64,000 bases of DNA from Natronosalvus vescus (GCF_023973145.1 NZ_CP099546.1:310001-374000), one strand, 5' to 3'. Numbered from the stretch's first letter, positions 35,617 through 44,727 are shown. The notes: generated by a model not told the origin, from the sequence alone. Numbers and translations are program-made.

Positions 35617-37815
35617 TCAGCCCTGCACCTGGTCGTCCTCGTCAGCGCCGCTCACGCGCGAGTAGAGGTACGCGCCGCCGGCACCACCTGCGAGCGCCGC
35701 GAACGGGCCGAATCCGGGCGAGCCGTCCTCGACGTCGTCGGCACCGTCGTCTTCGACGACGACGTCCTCATCGTCGTCAGTGCTGTCATCGTCCGTCCCG
35801 TCGTCATCGTCGCTACCACCCTCGCCATCACCTTCCGAAGCCTCGATCACCGCCGTCGCCTCGAGGCTCGCCTTTAGCTTGAAGAAGTCGTAGCCATCGG
35901 AGGTGGGGACGTCGAAGCCGTAGTCCCAGTGGTCGGCGTCGGGATCGTAGCCGCCGAACACTCGAAGCGCCGGTTCGTCGACGCTCGCGGCGAGCGAGGT
36001 CAGCTCGCCGGTGTCGAAGCGAACCTCGACGGTGTCGCCGTCGGCCGACGCCCCGGTCGCCTCGAGATCCTCGCCCGTACGGACGACCGCGCGGAAGGAG
36101 TCCTCGACGATTTCCGTCCCGCCCTCGGGGAAGGGGAAGGAGACGACGAGTTCCCCGCCATCGAGGTCGACGGATGCCTCGCCGACGTCCTCGTCGACCC
36201 GGATCATCCGGTTCTCGCGTTCGGGTGCGACCGTCCCCCACTCCTCGAGCACCTCGAGGACGTACGGACCCTGGAACTGGCCGGAGTCGTGGACGTGTTC
36301 GGCCTCGCTCAGGACGGGATCGTTGCCGACGACGTAGTCGTTGTTCGCGAGGTAGTAGGTCTCCTCGGGATCGACGGGTTCGCCGTCGACGAACACGTTA
36401 TCGATCCGGGTCTCGTCGTGGTGGCCCCACCACTCGTAGGAGACGCCCGAGACCTGAATCGCCGGCTGGGTACCGAAGGAGTCGTCCGGGTGCGGTCGGA
36501 CTTCGCTCTCGAGGTACTCGACGAGTTGGTCGCCGGTGACCTCGACGACTTCGATCTCGTTGGGGAACGGCAGCGTCTCCATCACCTGTGCGCCCGTGAT
36601 CGGGCCGGCCTCGTAGTAGCCCCCGCGGATACCGCCGCCGTTCTGGACGGCGACGTCGACTTCGATATCGGCAGTCTCGCCGATGGTCGCCATCGCGTCG
36701 GTGATGAGGTTCCCGAAGCCGGTCTCGACGGCGTAGTTGTCGAAGGTGCCGTTGAGATCCGTCTCGCTCTCGAAGAACGGCTGGCCGAGGCGTTCGTCGA
36801 GGTCGCCCTGCCAGTGGTCGCTCAGCTCAGCGAGGGTGGGATCCTCCGCGATGTCGTCGGTGTGGATGGCCGTGATCTGGTCGTACTCCGCGACCTCGTC
36901 GGCGGGCTCCCAGTCCGGTGCGAGGAGGTCGACGCGCTGCCAGTCGACGAGGTCGCCGTCGGCATCGAGGGTGATCGAGCCGACGTGGTTGAACTCGTCG
37001 CCGAACTCGCTGATGACCGTCCCGTCGAGGATCTCCGGTTCGTCGTAGACGACGCCGGAGTGTGAGCCGACGATGGCGTCGAGTCCGTCGACCTCCGCGG
37101 CGAGCGTGTCGTGGACGTTCGTGTTCACGTGTGAGGCACAGACGACGAGATCCGCACCCTCCTCTCGGAGCGCGTCGGCCGCCTCCTGGGCCCCCTCGAC
37201 GTAGCCGAGCACCTGCCAGTCGGCCGGGTAGTCGGTCAGCGTGTGGAAGTTCGTCGACACCAGGCCGAAGACGCCGAGAGTCAGATCGCCGGCCTCGAGC
37301 GTCACCCACCGCTCCGTTCCGGGTACGGGGTCGCCGGCGTCGTCGAGCAGGTTGGCGACGACCCAGGGGAACTCGCTTTCCTCGAAACGAGCCGTCGCGA
37401 CGTCGGCCCCGAAGTCGTACTCGTGGTTGCCAACGCCGACGGCGTCGATGTCCATGTAGTTCATGGCCTCGATCATGTGCTCGCCTTCGTACTCGAGGCC
37501 GAGCATCGAGGGGGCGATGTCGTCGCCGTTTCCGAGAAACAGCGAGTTCTCGGCGTTGCCGAGTACCTCCTCGACGATGGTGTAGTACCGAGCGATGTTG
37601 AGGTCGTGTTCGTTGGCGTCGCGGAATCGTCCGTGGAAGTGGGTGTCGTGGACGATGGTTACCGTCTCACCGCTTGCGGCAACGCTGGCACTCGCGGGGA
37701 CGAGAGCGGCGAGTGAGGCACCGGCGGTCGCGCCGAGAAATCGGCGACGGCTTCGATCGACCGACGGTGTCTGTTTGTCTTCCGAACTGGTATCGAATCG
37801 TGAACGTTGACCCAT
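35617..37815 (-). CDS. Secreted 5'-nucleotidase / UDP-sugar hydrolase, Tat signal and PGF-CTERM-like anchor
   Basis: The 732-residue protein has a Tat leader (RSRRRFLGATAGASLAALVPASASVAA), the calcineurin-type metallophosphatase domain (VHDTHFHGRF, GNGDDIAP, GVGNHEYDFG, VCASHVNT) and a 5'-nucleotidase C-terminal domain (NLITDAMATIG, VAVQNGGGIRGG, LPFPNEI). An acidic Asp-rich stalk then leads to SPGFGPFAALAGGAGGAYLYSRV, a PGF-CTERM-like sorting helix implying archaeosortase processing and lipid anchoring. It likely frees phosphate and nucleosides from extracellular nucleotides. Confidence 0.92.
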   Translation of the reverse strand: MGQRSRFDTSSEDKQTPSVDRSRRRFLGATAGASLAALVPASASVAASGETVTIVHDTHFHGRFRDANEHDLNIARYYTIVEEVLGNAENSLFLGNGDDIAPSMLGLEYEGEHMIEAMNYMDIDAVGVGNHEYDFGADVATARFEESEFPWVVANLLDDAGDPVPGTERWVTLEAGDLTLGVFGLVSTNFHTLTDYPADWQVLGYVEGAQEAADALREEGADLVVCASHVNTNVHDTLAAEVDGLDAIVGSHSGVVYDEPEILDGTVISEFGDEFNHVGSITLDADGDLVDWQRVDLLAPDWEPADEVAEYDQITAIHTDDIAEDPTLAELSDHWQGDLDERLGQPFFESETDLNGTFDNYAVETGFGNLITDAMATIGETADIEVDVAVQNGGGIRGGYYEAGPITGAQVMETLPFPNEIEVVEVTGDQLVEYLESEVRPHPDDSFGTQPAIQVSGVSYEWWGHHDETRIDNVFVDGEPVDPEETYYLANNDYVVGNDPVLSEAEHVHDSGQFQGPYVLEVLEEWGTVAPERENRMIRVDEDVGEASVDLDGGELVVSFPFPEGGTEIVEDSFRAVVRTGEDLEATGASADGDTVEVRFDTGELTSLAASVDEPALRVFGGYDPDADHWDYGFDVPTSDGYDFFKLKASLEATAVIEASEGDGEGGSDDDDGTDDDSTDDDEDVVVEDDGADDVEDGSPGFGPFAALAGGAGGAYLYSRVSGADEDDQVQG

Positions 37816-38173
37816 GAATCACTGCTGTGAAACGAGTGCCTAATACCTTTTCAATTCAACCCTGTCCTGTTGGATTTCTTTATATTCCAGTCCGATGAAT
37901 CCCGGTTCGGCTGGAAATTCCCGACTGAACTCGGCGCACACTCCGGGATCGCAAACACTCGAGTACGGCCAGTTATCGCGAACCCGTTCGTTCGCATACG
38001 GGTCGTTTCCGTCTGTCTCTATTCGTCTCGTGCGTTCTCGAGTCGTATTCCATCCCGGTGACGGCCTCAGCCGTCACGCAGCGATCGATGCTGCCCGGTA
38101 CCCAGTGGCTCAATCCGTCCAGGCAGTGCTTGCAACCACCCGGTTTTTCCGTTTGCTTCCCCTACAGAACGGT
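37816..38173. other. 358-bp divergent intergenic region with a hairpin
   Basis: No coding region. A perfect 8-bp inverted repeat, GTGACGGC-CTCA-GCCGTCAC, occupies 38058-38077. The part next to 37816 is A/T rich (TTGGATTTCTTTATATTCC near 37870) and likely carries the 5'-nucleotidase promoter. Confidence 0.45.
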
Positions 38174-38545
38174 ATGTTACTCATACGCGGTCGTGCCGGC
38201 GGCACCGAACTGACCGGTACGCTCTACGAACGGGGCGAGCAGGCTCCGTCGTTTCGTGGGGCCCCGGACGAAGGGGCGGCCTACGTCTGGATCTGCGACG
38301 AGTTCTACGAGGTCGACAGCGGCGGCACCGTCCAGATCGTCGACGGCCGCGAGATCCACCTCGCGTTCGAATCCCCGATGCCACGAGGCTTCGACACGCG
38401 CGAACAGGCGCTCGAGGCTGCGAAATCGCACATTCGAACGCAGTTCGCCCGCATCGGCGTCGACCCGGGCGCAGTCGAACTCGAGGTCGAAAAGGACGCG
38501 CCGGCGTCCGTACTCGACGACCCGATCGAAGGGGACGTGCCGTAA
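38174..38545 (+). CDS. Conserved haloarchaeal protein, unknown function (DUF7113-like)
   Basis: The 123-residue acidic protein (MLLIRGRAGGTELTGTLYERG) has features FRGAPDEGAAYVWICDEFYEV and MPRGFDTREQALEAAKSHI. No catalytic motif, signal or membrane helix. It resembles a small conserved haloarchaeal family I recall as DUF7113, without a known role. ATG 38174 is used because upstream in-frame sequence is unlike coding DNA. Confidence 0.7.
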   Translation: MLLIRGRAGGTELTGTLYERGEQAPSFRGAPDEGAAYVWICDEFYEVDSGGTVQIVDGREIHLAFESPMPRGFDTREQALEAAKSHIRTQFARIGVDPGAVELEVEKDAPASVLDDPIEGDVP

Positions 38546-38581
38546 CGCTCATCGAAGGAGACGGCCCGTCACGCCGACCAC

Positions 38582-39853
38582 TCAGGCGAATTCGTCGCCC
38601 CAGCGCTTGTCGTCGTAGCTGCGGCGTTCGACCGTATCGAACTGGCGCTCGAGCGTCTCACGGAGCGACCGCTTCTCGGTGGCGCTGATCCGGGCGAGTT
38701 CGTCGGCCTTTTCGATGATCCGTGGCGGCCCGTGGGCGATGGCGACGTCCTGTAAGAGCTGTCTGGTCAGCCGTTCGCGTCGCTCCTCGTCGCGGACGAT
38801 CGCGCAGGGGGCTTCGACCCGGTAGATCAGGTCGTCTCGAGGATCGTAGATCACGAAAAACGCCACCTCGTAGGCCGCCGGCTCGAGCTGTCTCTCGACG
38901 CCGAGGGCGTCGCCGTCTACCGAAAGCGGCCTGTCGACCCCTCCACGAGAACGGAACCAACCGGTGTAGGTCAGACTCGACTCGTCTCGCTCCCACCGGT
39001 CGTCGCCGACGTCCGAGACGTACTCCCCGCGCTCGAGAATCCGGGTGAAAAACGTCGAATCGTCGCTCCAGGGGGCGTCCGCTCCCTTCGATTTTACCGT
39101 TCGGGTGATGACTCGCGTCGCCGGGTTCTTCACGAAGCCAACGAGGGGAACGTCGCGCTCGACGAACGTTTCGACGAGTCGAACGTAGTTCTCGAGCACC
39201 TGCTTCGGACGGGCGTTCTCCTCGAGAAACGTCGCGAGGTCAGGATGTTGATCGGACCAGCGCAGGAGCCCACGCGGGTACAGTGGCCCGTCGAGAACGA
39301 GCAGGTCGGTGACGTCCTCGGCGTGATCGCGGGCGTGTTCGCTCTCGGCCAGATAGAGTGCGAGTGCGTGGACGACGCCTTCGGCGAACCGCGGGAGTGG
39401 CGGGATTTTGACGGCCCGTGATTGGCTGTACCCCTCGTCGAACTCGTCCCAGCTTTCGTCGACGTGGGCGGTTGGGTCGTTCGAGTGTACGGTCGCGACG
39501 ACCGTTCGCGAGCGGTGCAGGTCGAGGTTCGAGGGGGTTCGACTCATCGCCGCCTGGGCGATATCGATCACGAGGCCGTTCTTGAACACCGTCGGGTTGA
39601 TCGTCCCCGCGTCGAGTCCGTGCTCGGTGGGGAATGGACGCTCACAGAGCGCGATTCCCTCACAATCGACGACGTGACGCGAGACGGTCTCGAGTGGCTC
39701 GAGTACCAATCGCCCAGTGTCGTCGACGAGCGGATCGAGAAACTCCGACCAGACCGTCTCGGCGAACTTCCGGTGATCGCGCTCGTCGGCACCGTGGTCG
39801 ATCCGTTGGGCGAGACGCGCGATGCCGTCGAAGTGTACCGGATCGAGTGTCAT
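38582..39853 (-). CDS. nurA: NurA-domain DNA repair nuclease
   Basis: The 423-residue protein (MTLDPVHFDGIARLAQRIDHG) has the NurA layout: LVVLDGPLYPRGLLRW with the catalytic-type Asp, LVGFVKNPATRVI, RVEAPCAIV and YPRGLL. NurA is a 5'-3' nuclease that works with the HerA translocase, and with Rad50/Mre11, in double-strand-break resection. HerA is not visible in this window. It is located downstream, on the same strand, of the SMC-related ATPase, but 698 bp away. Confidence 0.82.
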   Translation of the reverse strand: MTLDPVHFDGIARLAQRIDHGADERDHRKFAETVWSEFLDPLVDDTGRLVLEPLETVSRHVVDCEGIALCERPFPTEHGLDAGTINPTVFKNGLVIDIAQAAMSRTPSNLDLHRSRTVVATVHSNDPTAHVDESWDEFDEGYSQSRAVKIPPLPRFAEGVVHALALYLAESEHARDHAEDVTDLLVLDGPLYPRGLLRWSDQHPDLATFLEENARPKQVLENYVRLVETFVERDVPLVGFVKNPATRVITRTVKSKGADAPWSDDSTFFTRILERGEYVSDVGDDRWERDESSLTYTGWFRSRGGVDRPLSVDGDALGVERQLEPAAYEVAFFVIYDPRDDLIYRVEAPCAIVRDEERRERLTRQLLQDVAIAHGPPRIIEKADELARISATEKRSLRETLERQFDTVERRSYDDKRWGDEFA

Positions 39854-40551
39854 GCCCGACTCCACCGAAGCCACCAGCAAAAAGCCAGTGGTCGGGATCA
39901 CGGTACGGTCGTGGTGCTGCACAGCCGACCGATCTGTCAAACCGACACGCTCGAAGGATTTTCCGCCTGCTGATGTTCTCGGATATAGTCGACCACGAAA
40001 TCTACGACAAATATAATATAACAAACATGCATATCTATCTGTCACCTTGGGTCGATCGGTTCGCCCACAGAGAGGTTCTGTACGCAGGTTCAGAGCCACC
40101 ACGGAGTACTGCTCGACTCGAGCGCGGACGTCCTCCGATGACGGCGAGTTCGCGATCTACTAGCGGGAACGGGCTGAATCACAATACGAGTATCGCTTCG
40201 TACAATCTCGGCTTTCGGTCGTCTGTCTGGCGTTAGACGATGCTGACACTGTACCCGTTCGAACGTCCACACCGGCTGGTTCAGTCGATAAAACTGGCGA
40301 TTTGGCCATACGAAATTGTGCCCCGGATAACTCGAGACGGAGCGAGGTTTCTCGCCACCAATTTTGGTTAATAAATACGATACTTTTGCACTTGTGTATG
40401 GCTTCGGTTAGTATTGCTGTGAGCGGTAGAGGAGACGAGAGTTACACCTGTAGGGGTGTAATATCCGTCTACGAGGACACACTTCCGTCCGTGAATATCA
40501 CGTTCGGTGATTAACCACGCTCATCGGACAAAATGGTCGCTGCCGATCCGT
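39854..40551. other. 698-bp AT-rich intergenic island
   Basis: This spacer between nurA and the SMC-related gene is much richer in A/T than its surroundings at 39990-40040 (ACAAATATAATATAACAAAC) and 40360-40390. Open frames are short. A possible tiny leaderless ORF, 40398-40514 (38 codons, MASVSIAVSGRGDES...), lies about 26 nt after a TATA-like AAATACGATA on the plus strand, but it has no recognised similarity and is weakly supported. Confidence 0.4.
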
Positions 40552-42489
40552 TCAGATCGACGTAATTCGCGTATACCCCTCGTCGAGCGCCTCTGCGTCC
40601 TCTGGAAGCAGCGCCGTCACGACGGTCTCAGCGTACTCGCTGAAGTAGTCGACCAGGCGGGCGATTCGGTTTGAGTCGATCGCCTCGAGCGAGTCGAGCA
40701 GCATGAACGGTACCTTTTCGTACACGTCGTGAACGAGGTACCCAGCGAGCGCGAACACCAAACCTGTCACTTCCCGCTCACTCTCACTGAGGTGATCGAT
40801 CGTGTCCTCGTAGGTGTGGCCATCCTCCGCCTGCCTGACGATGTGGAGCTCGAACGTCGGCCTGTCGACGTGCCTGCGCCCCTCCCTGACCGTCTGCTCC
40901 GTTCGCTCGATCCAGATCCGCTCGATGTTCTCGTACTCGAGCACGTCGAGGACGGCAGCCATGTGTTCGTTGAACGCATCCACCGATTCGCGCTCGAGGC
41001 GGTCGATCCGCGTCCGCAAGTCGGTGAGCCGCTCCGAGACGGCGTCCCGTTCGGCCTGGAGGTCGTCGACGCGCTTGAGTTCGTCCTCGGTTTCTTCGAT
41101 TTCGGCTTCGACGTCTTCGAGGTCGTCCCGGAGCTGGCCGAGACGGAACTCGAGTTCCGTGACGTTCTTCTGGCGGTCGAGCGTCTCGCTCTCGTCTTCC
41201 TGCTCGAGTTCTTCGACCGTCTCCTCGAGTTCTTCGACCGTCTCCTCGAGTTCGTCTTCCCGTTCCGTCAGCGTCTCGATGCGAGCTTTCCGATCCTCGA
41301 TTTCGGTTTCGGTCTCCTCGAGTTGCCGATTCACCCGCTGTCGGCGCTGTTTCGTCTGGCGTGCCTCACGGAGCGTTTGCTTTCGGTCGTCGATTTCCTG
41401 GCGAAGCTGATTTCGTTCCTGGACTTTCTCCTGTCTGAGCGAGCGAAGTCGGTCGATGGTCGCTTCGATCTGTGCAGTGTCGACTTCGGTTCCGCACGTC
41501 CAGCAGACGACCGTCCCGTCGTCGGCTAACAGCTGGTCGGTGAGTTCGCCCTCCTCGTCGTCACTGAGCGCCGCCGTGATCTCGGGGTTCGTCCCATCGA
41601 GCATCTCCTCGTTGAACTGGATGATGCTCTGGAGCTGTGTCGTCTCCGAGTCGAGGTTCGAACGCTGTTCGCGAAGCGTCTCGAGCTCGTGTTCGATCGC
41701 GTCCGGATCCGTCTCGAGCGCATCCGGCAGTTCCTCGAGCTCCGCCGTGAGATCCTCGAGTTCGGATTCGAGCGTGTCGATGCTCCGTCGCTCGGTTTCG
41801 AGCTGGAACTCGGTCTCCTCGAGGTCGCCCCGAGCCGACTGGAGCTCATCGAGTTTTGCGTCGAGTTCGTCGTCGTCTTCGTCGTCGGCCTCGGCTTTCT
41901 TCGCCTCCAGGTCGGCGCGGCTCTCCTCGAGTTCGGCCTCAGTCTCCTCGACCTGCTCGCGGAGCGATTGGCGGCGTTCCTCGAGCGAGGGGAGGGTGGA
42001 CTTCATGGACGTCACCCGGTCGATCTCCTCGTCGAGTTGGCGCTTCTCGGTTTCAGCCTGGTCGATCTGGGCGGTGATCTCGTCGACGTCGACCGGCCGC
42101 ATGATCACTTCGCGTAGATCTTCTTTCTGGCTGACGGCCCGGCGAGCGGTGTTCGACTCGAGCAAGAACGCAAAGAGATTCGCCAGCGTCGGGTCGTCGA
42201 GATACGGATTGCCTGAGCTGACGACCTGGCCGCTTCGCCGTTCGAAGTGACGTTCGTACGTTTCGCCGCCGATCTCGAGTCTGACTGAGCCGGACTCGGC
42301 GTCGGCTTTGAGCGAGACCTGATCGCTGCCGAGTGCGCCCATGATCGACTGCAGAAAGGAGGTTCGGTTCGTTGCATTTCGCCCGGTGAGGATGTTCACA
42401 CCGGGAGATAACTCGACCGTCGTCGAGTCGATTCCGCCGATGTTTTCCACGGCGAGCCGTGGTCGGGTCGTGGTTTCCCCTGAACTCAT
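40552..42489 (-). CDS. Archaea-specific SMC-related protein (Sph-like)
   Basis: The 645-residue protein has an N-terminal ATPase half with GRNATNRTS at the Walker A position, about 400 residues of coiled coil (heptad Glu/Arg/Leu-rich), a central zinc-hook-like CWTCG (C-x-x-C) near residue 345, and a C-terminal half with LSESE (signature) and FMLLDSLEAID at Walker B. It is an SMC/Rad50-like dimer with probable DNA or structural roles. The Walker A lacks the usual G-K-S/T, and Walker B has D-S instead of D-E, as I recall for this family. rdfA would lie immediately upstream but for the IS element at 42571-44094. Confidence 0.85.
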   Translation of the reverse strand: MSSGETTTRPRLAVENIGGIDSTTVELSPGVNILTGRNATNRTSFLQSIMGALGSDQVSLKADAESGSVRLEIGGETYERHFERRSGQVVSSGNPYLDDPTLANLFAFLLESNTARRAVSQKEDLREVIMRPVDVDEITAQIDQAETEKRQLDEEIDRVTSMKSTLPSLEERRQSLREQVEETEAELEESRADLEAKKAEADDEDDDELDAKLDELQSARGDLEETEFQLETERRSIDTLESELEDLTAELEELPDALETDPDAIEHELETLREQRSNLDSETTQLQSIIQFNEEMLDGTNPEITAALSDDEEGELTDQLLADDGTVVCWTCGTEVDTAQIEATIDRLRSLRQEKVQERNQLRQEIDDRKQTLREARQTKQRRQRVNRQLEETETEIEDRKARIETLTEREDELEETVEELEETVEELEQEDESETLDRQKNVTELEFRLGQLRDDLEDVEAEIEETEDELKRVDDLQAERDAVSERLTDLRTRIDRLERESVDAFNEHMAAVLDVLEYENIERIWIERTEQTVREGRRHVDRPTFELHIVRQAEDGHTYEDTIDHLSESEREVTGLVFALAGYLVHDVYEKVPFMLLDSLEAIDSNRIARLVDYFSEYAETVVTALLPEDAEALDEGYTRITSI

Positions 42490-42577
42490 TATCGACCCTT
42501 AGAGAACGATGTACTTATAGACCGTCCCTTTTTCCGGGCGACCGTATTGGAACGATTATACAGAATCGAGGAGAATA

Positions 42578-42597
42578 CCTGACCCTTTAGGGTCAGG
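42578..42597 (+). repeat. Left-end hairpin of the TnpB element
   Basis: Perfect 8-bp inverted repeat with a TTTA loop, immediately before GATGAATCCGACAAC. IS200/IS605 family transposases recognise subterminal hairpins like this. Confidence 0.75.
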
Positions 42598-42712
42598 ATG
42601 AATCCGACAACACCTCCACTGTCCACCGTCGATAACGAGGCCGGATATCCACTATTCACAATCCAAAGCTTTACAATAAGATCAATTATAAGCTATTATA
42701 TAGGCGTTCAGG

Positions 42713-44031
42713 GTGTTGGAAGTCCATCGTACACATCGAGCGAAAATCCTCAACCACTCACAAGTGGAACGGATGCTCGACCGGCACGGATGGTCGGCCA
42801 GTAAACTCTGGAACGTCGCTACCTACCACTCCCGGCAAGTATGGGAGGAGACGGGCGAGATTCCCGACCACGGCGATCTCAAAGACGAGTTGAAGACTCA
42901 TCCAAAATACAAAGGACTGCACTCGCAGTCCAGTCAGCGCGTTCTGGAGGAGCTCGCTGAATCCTTCAACTCGTGGTACGGAAAACGCAAATCCGATGAC
43001 CGCGCATATCCGCCCGGCTACCGCAAGAAAAACTACTACGACTCACAAGGCCGGCGCGTTCACGAAGAACACCCGCGTAGCAGGTGACGTGGAAACAAAA
43101 CGGCATCCGCCACGACTCGAAGAACAACCGTTTTCGGCTCTCAAAAGGCGCGAATCACAAGGAACACCCAAAAGCGTGGGAGTACATCCTCATCGAGTAC
43201 GAAACCCGCCCTGGCATCACCGTCGAGAACGTACAGCAGGTTCGTGCTGTCTACGACCGAGCGAAGGGGCGGTGGGAACTGCATCTCGTCTGCAAAGACG
43301 GGATCGAGACGCCCGCTGCACCCGGCACCGAGTCGGCTGGTGTCGACCTCGGTATCTGTAACTTCGCAGCGGTCGCATACAGCACCGAGCAAGCCGACCT
43401 CTACCCCGGCAACCGCCTGAAACAGGACGGCTACTACTTCCCGAAAGAGATCGCCAGATGTGACAACTCAGGTGGCAAAGCAGCCACCAGACACCACCAC
43501 ACGTGGTCGGAACGCCGCACCCACTTCTTCCACAGCCTCGCAAAACACATCGTAGAGACGTGTATCGAGCGTGGCGTGGGTCGAATCAACGTCGGGAAAC
43601 TCTCTGGTGTTCGAGAGGACGAGAACGGTGACTCGAAAAACTGGGGTCGCCATGGCAACCTCGACCTGCACGGGTGGGCGTTCGACCGCTTTACGAAGAT
43701 TCTCACCTACAAAGCGAAGGTTGCGGGTATCGAGGTCGTAGAAGTGTCCGAACGCGACACGAGTAAGACGTGTTGTATCTGCGGGAGAGAAGAGGATAGT
43801 CAGCGTGTCGAACGTGGACTGTACGTCTGTGAGGGGTGTGATGGCGCGTTCAACGCTGATGTGAACGGGGCGGAGAACATCCGTCTCGATATCAATGAAA
43901 GTAACTCCGAGTCTTCGGCCAGTTTGGACGAAGATAGGAGTACCGGCTGGTTGGCACAGCCCGGAGTCTACCTTCATGACCTCTCCCGAGGATTCCAACC
44001 TCGGGCAGAGGTGGTAGACTGCAAACCCTAA
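42713..44031 (+). pseudogene. TnpB family protein, split by a one-base deletion
   Basis: From GTG 42713 the frame encodes 124 residues (VLEVHRTHRAKILNHSQVER...) ending at HPRSR-stop. The next frame, from GTG 43084, continues the same protein (TWKQNGIRHDSKNN) for 315 residues to 44031. Comparison with the remembered family sequence (HPRST-VTWKQ) indicates one missing base near 43082. The second part has the RuvC-like GVDLGICNFAAVAYS, zinc ribbon CCICGREEDSQRVERGLYVCEGC and third-site FNADVNGAENI. The position usually holding the RuvC-II glutamate reads NVGKLSGVRED. Probably inactive as encoded. Confidence 0.85.
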
Positions 44032-44094
44032 TATCCCAACTCAGCGGTGCGAAGCCGTGGGATTCCTCCGCGTTCCCGCGGAGGAGGATGTCAA
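44032..44094 (+). ncRNA. Right-end structured RNA/hairpin of the TnpB element (candidate omega-RNA end)
   Basis: Downstream of tnpB, GTGCGAAGCCGTGGG and a perfect hairpin at 44065-44084 (8-bp stem, TTCC loop) end in GATGTCAA. In IS200/IS605 elements the guide-RNA scaffold runs through the right end, with the guide derived from flanking DNA. Transcription is not shown by sequence. Confidence 0.5.
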
Positions 44095-44127
44095 AACTCC
44101 GTGCCGTGATCGCTGATCGACGAAGGG

Positions 44128-44727
44128 TTACTCCTGTCTACACCGACACCCACCACGCTCGAGAAACGTCCCGACGTCGTACTGTTCGCCACAGTCTTCA
44201 CAGAGAACGTTCACGTCGACGAGGACGGAGACCGACCCGCTCTCGAGGGCGTCGGTTTCACTGTATCGCGCGATGGTGTCTTCCGTTACTGCGGTTAGCC
44301 GACTCGAGAGGCGCTGGATGGAGTCGGCATCCCGCTCGAGGCGATCCTCGAGGGACGTCCGCTCTGAGGGCTTCTCGGCTCCTCGATCCGAGGTCAGATA
44401 GGTGTGGACGGCCTGGTGGGAGACGAACTCCGTGCGGAGTGTGTCGACGTCGATGCCGGCCCGCTCGAGTTCGCGTTCGGCCTGTATGCGCATCCCCGCA
44501 CTCACGTCGTCGTCGGTGAGCAGTCGGTGAGTGTTCTCGACTTCGCCGTCGAGCGGAGAGAGCCCAGCCCGATTCATCCGCTCGTCGAGCAATCGTTCGT
44601 TGAACCGGGTCGCGAGGGTTCGCAGACTCTCGCGCTCGTAGCCCTCCCCGAGCCACCGGTGCTCGAGCTCCTCTCCAAGGGACTCGAGGTCGTAGGTCTC
44701 GACGAGACGGGCGATTTTAGTGGGCAT
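44128..44727 (-). CDS. rdfA: Rod-determining factor RdfA
   Basis: The 199-residue protein starts MPTKIARLVETYDLESLGEELEHRWLGEGYERESLR. Key segments are LATRFNERLLDERMNRAG, PLDGEVENTHRLLTDDDVSAGMRIQ and FVSHQAVHTYLT, which I recognise as the RdfA family required for rod shape in Haloferax volcanii. A C-terminal C-x-x-C...C-x-C cluster (VLCEDCGEQYDVGTFLERGGCRC) is a likely zinc site. In other haloarchaea, from memory, it neighbours the SMC-related (Sph3-like) gene; here a TnpB element lies between. Confidence 0.82.
   Translation of the reverse strand: MPTKIARLVETYDLESLGEELEHRWLGEGYERESLRTLATRFNERLLDERMNRAGLSPLDGEVENTHRLLTDDDVSAGMRIQAERELERAGIDVDTLRTEFVSHQAVHTYLTSDRGAEKPSERTSLEDRLERDADSIQRLSSRLTAVTEDTIARYSETDALESGSVSVLVDVNVLCEDCGEQYDVGTFLERGGCRCRQE

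Larger units (their letters stand above)
42571..44094 (+). mobile_element. IS200/IS605 group, TnpB-only (IS1341-type) insertion element
   Basis: Boundaries are approximate. The left end carries the palindrome CCTGACCC-TTTA-GGGTCAGG (42578-42597), and the right end has the hairpin CCTCCGCG-TTCC-CGCGGAGG (44065-44084) followed by GAGGATGTCAA. The terminal hairpins, the lack of inverted terminal repeats and a single tnpB gene are typical of haloarchaeal TnpB-only elements. No TnpA is present, so it would need one in trans. It sits between rdfA and the SMC-related gene. Confidence 0.85.

Noticed and set aside
40729-41529. Plus-strand ORFs of Leu/Phe/Ser bias over the SMC-related gene
   Set aside because: They mirror the Glu-rich coiled coil of the real minus-strand gene and have no independent signals.
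42590-42712. A possible promoter-proximal peptide starting at 42598 within the TnpB left end
   Set aside because: The reading frame (MNPTTPPLSTVDNEAGY...) is noncoding left-end sequence of the element, typical of such IS ends.
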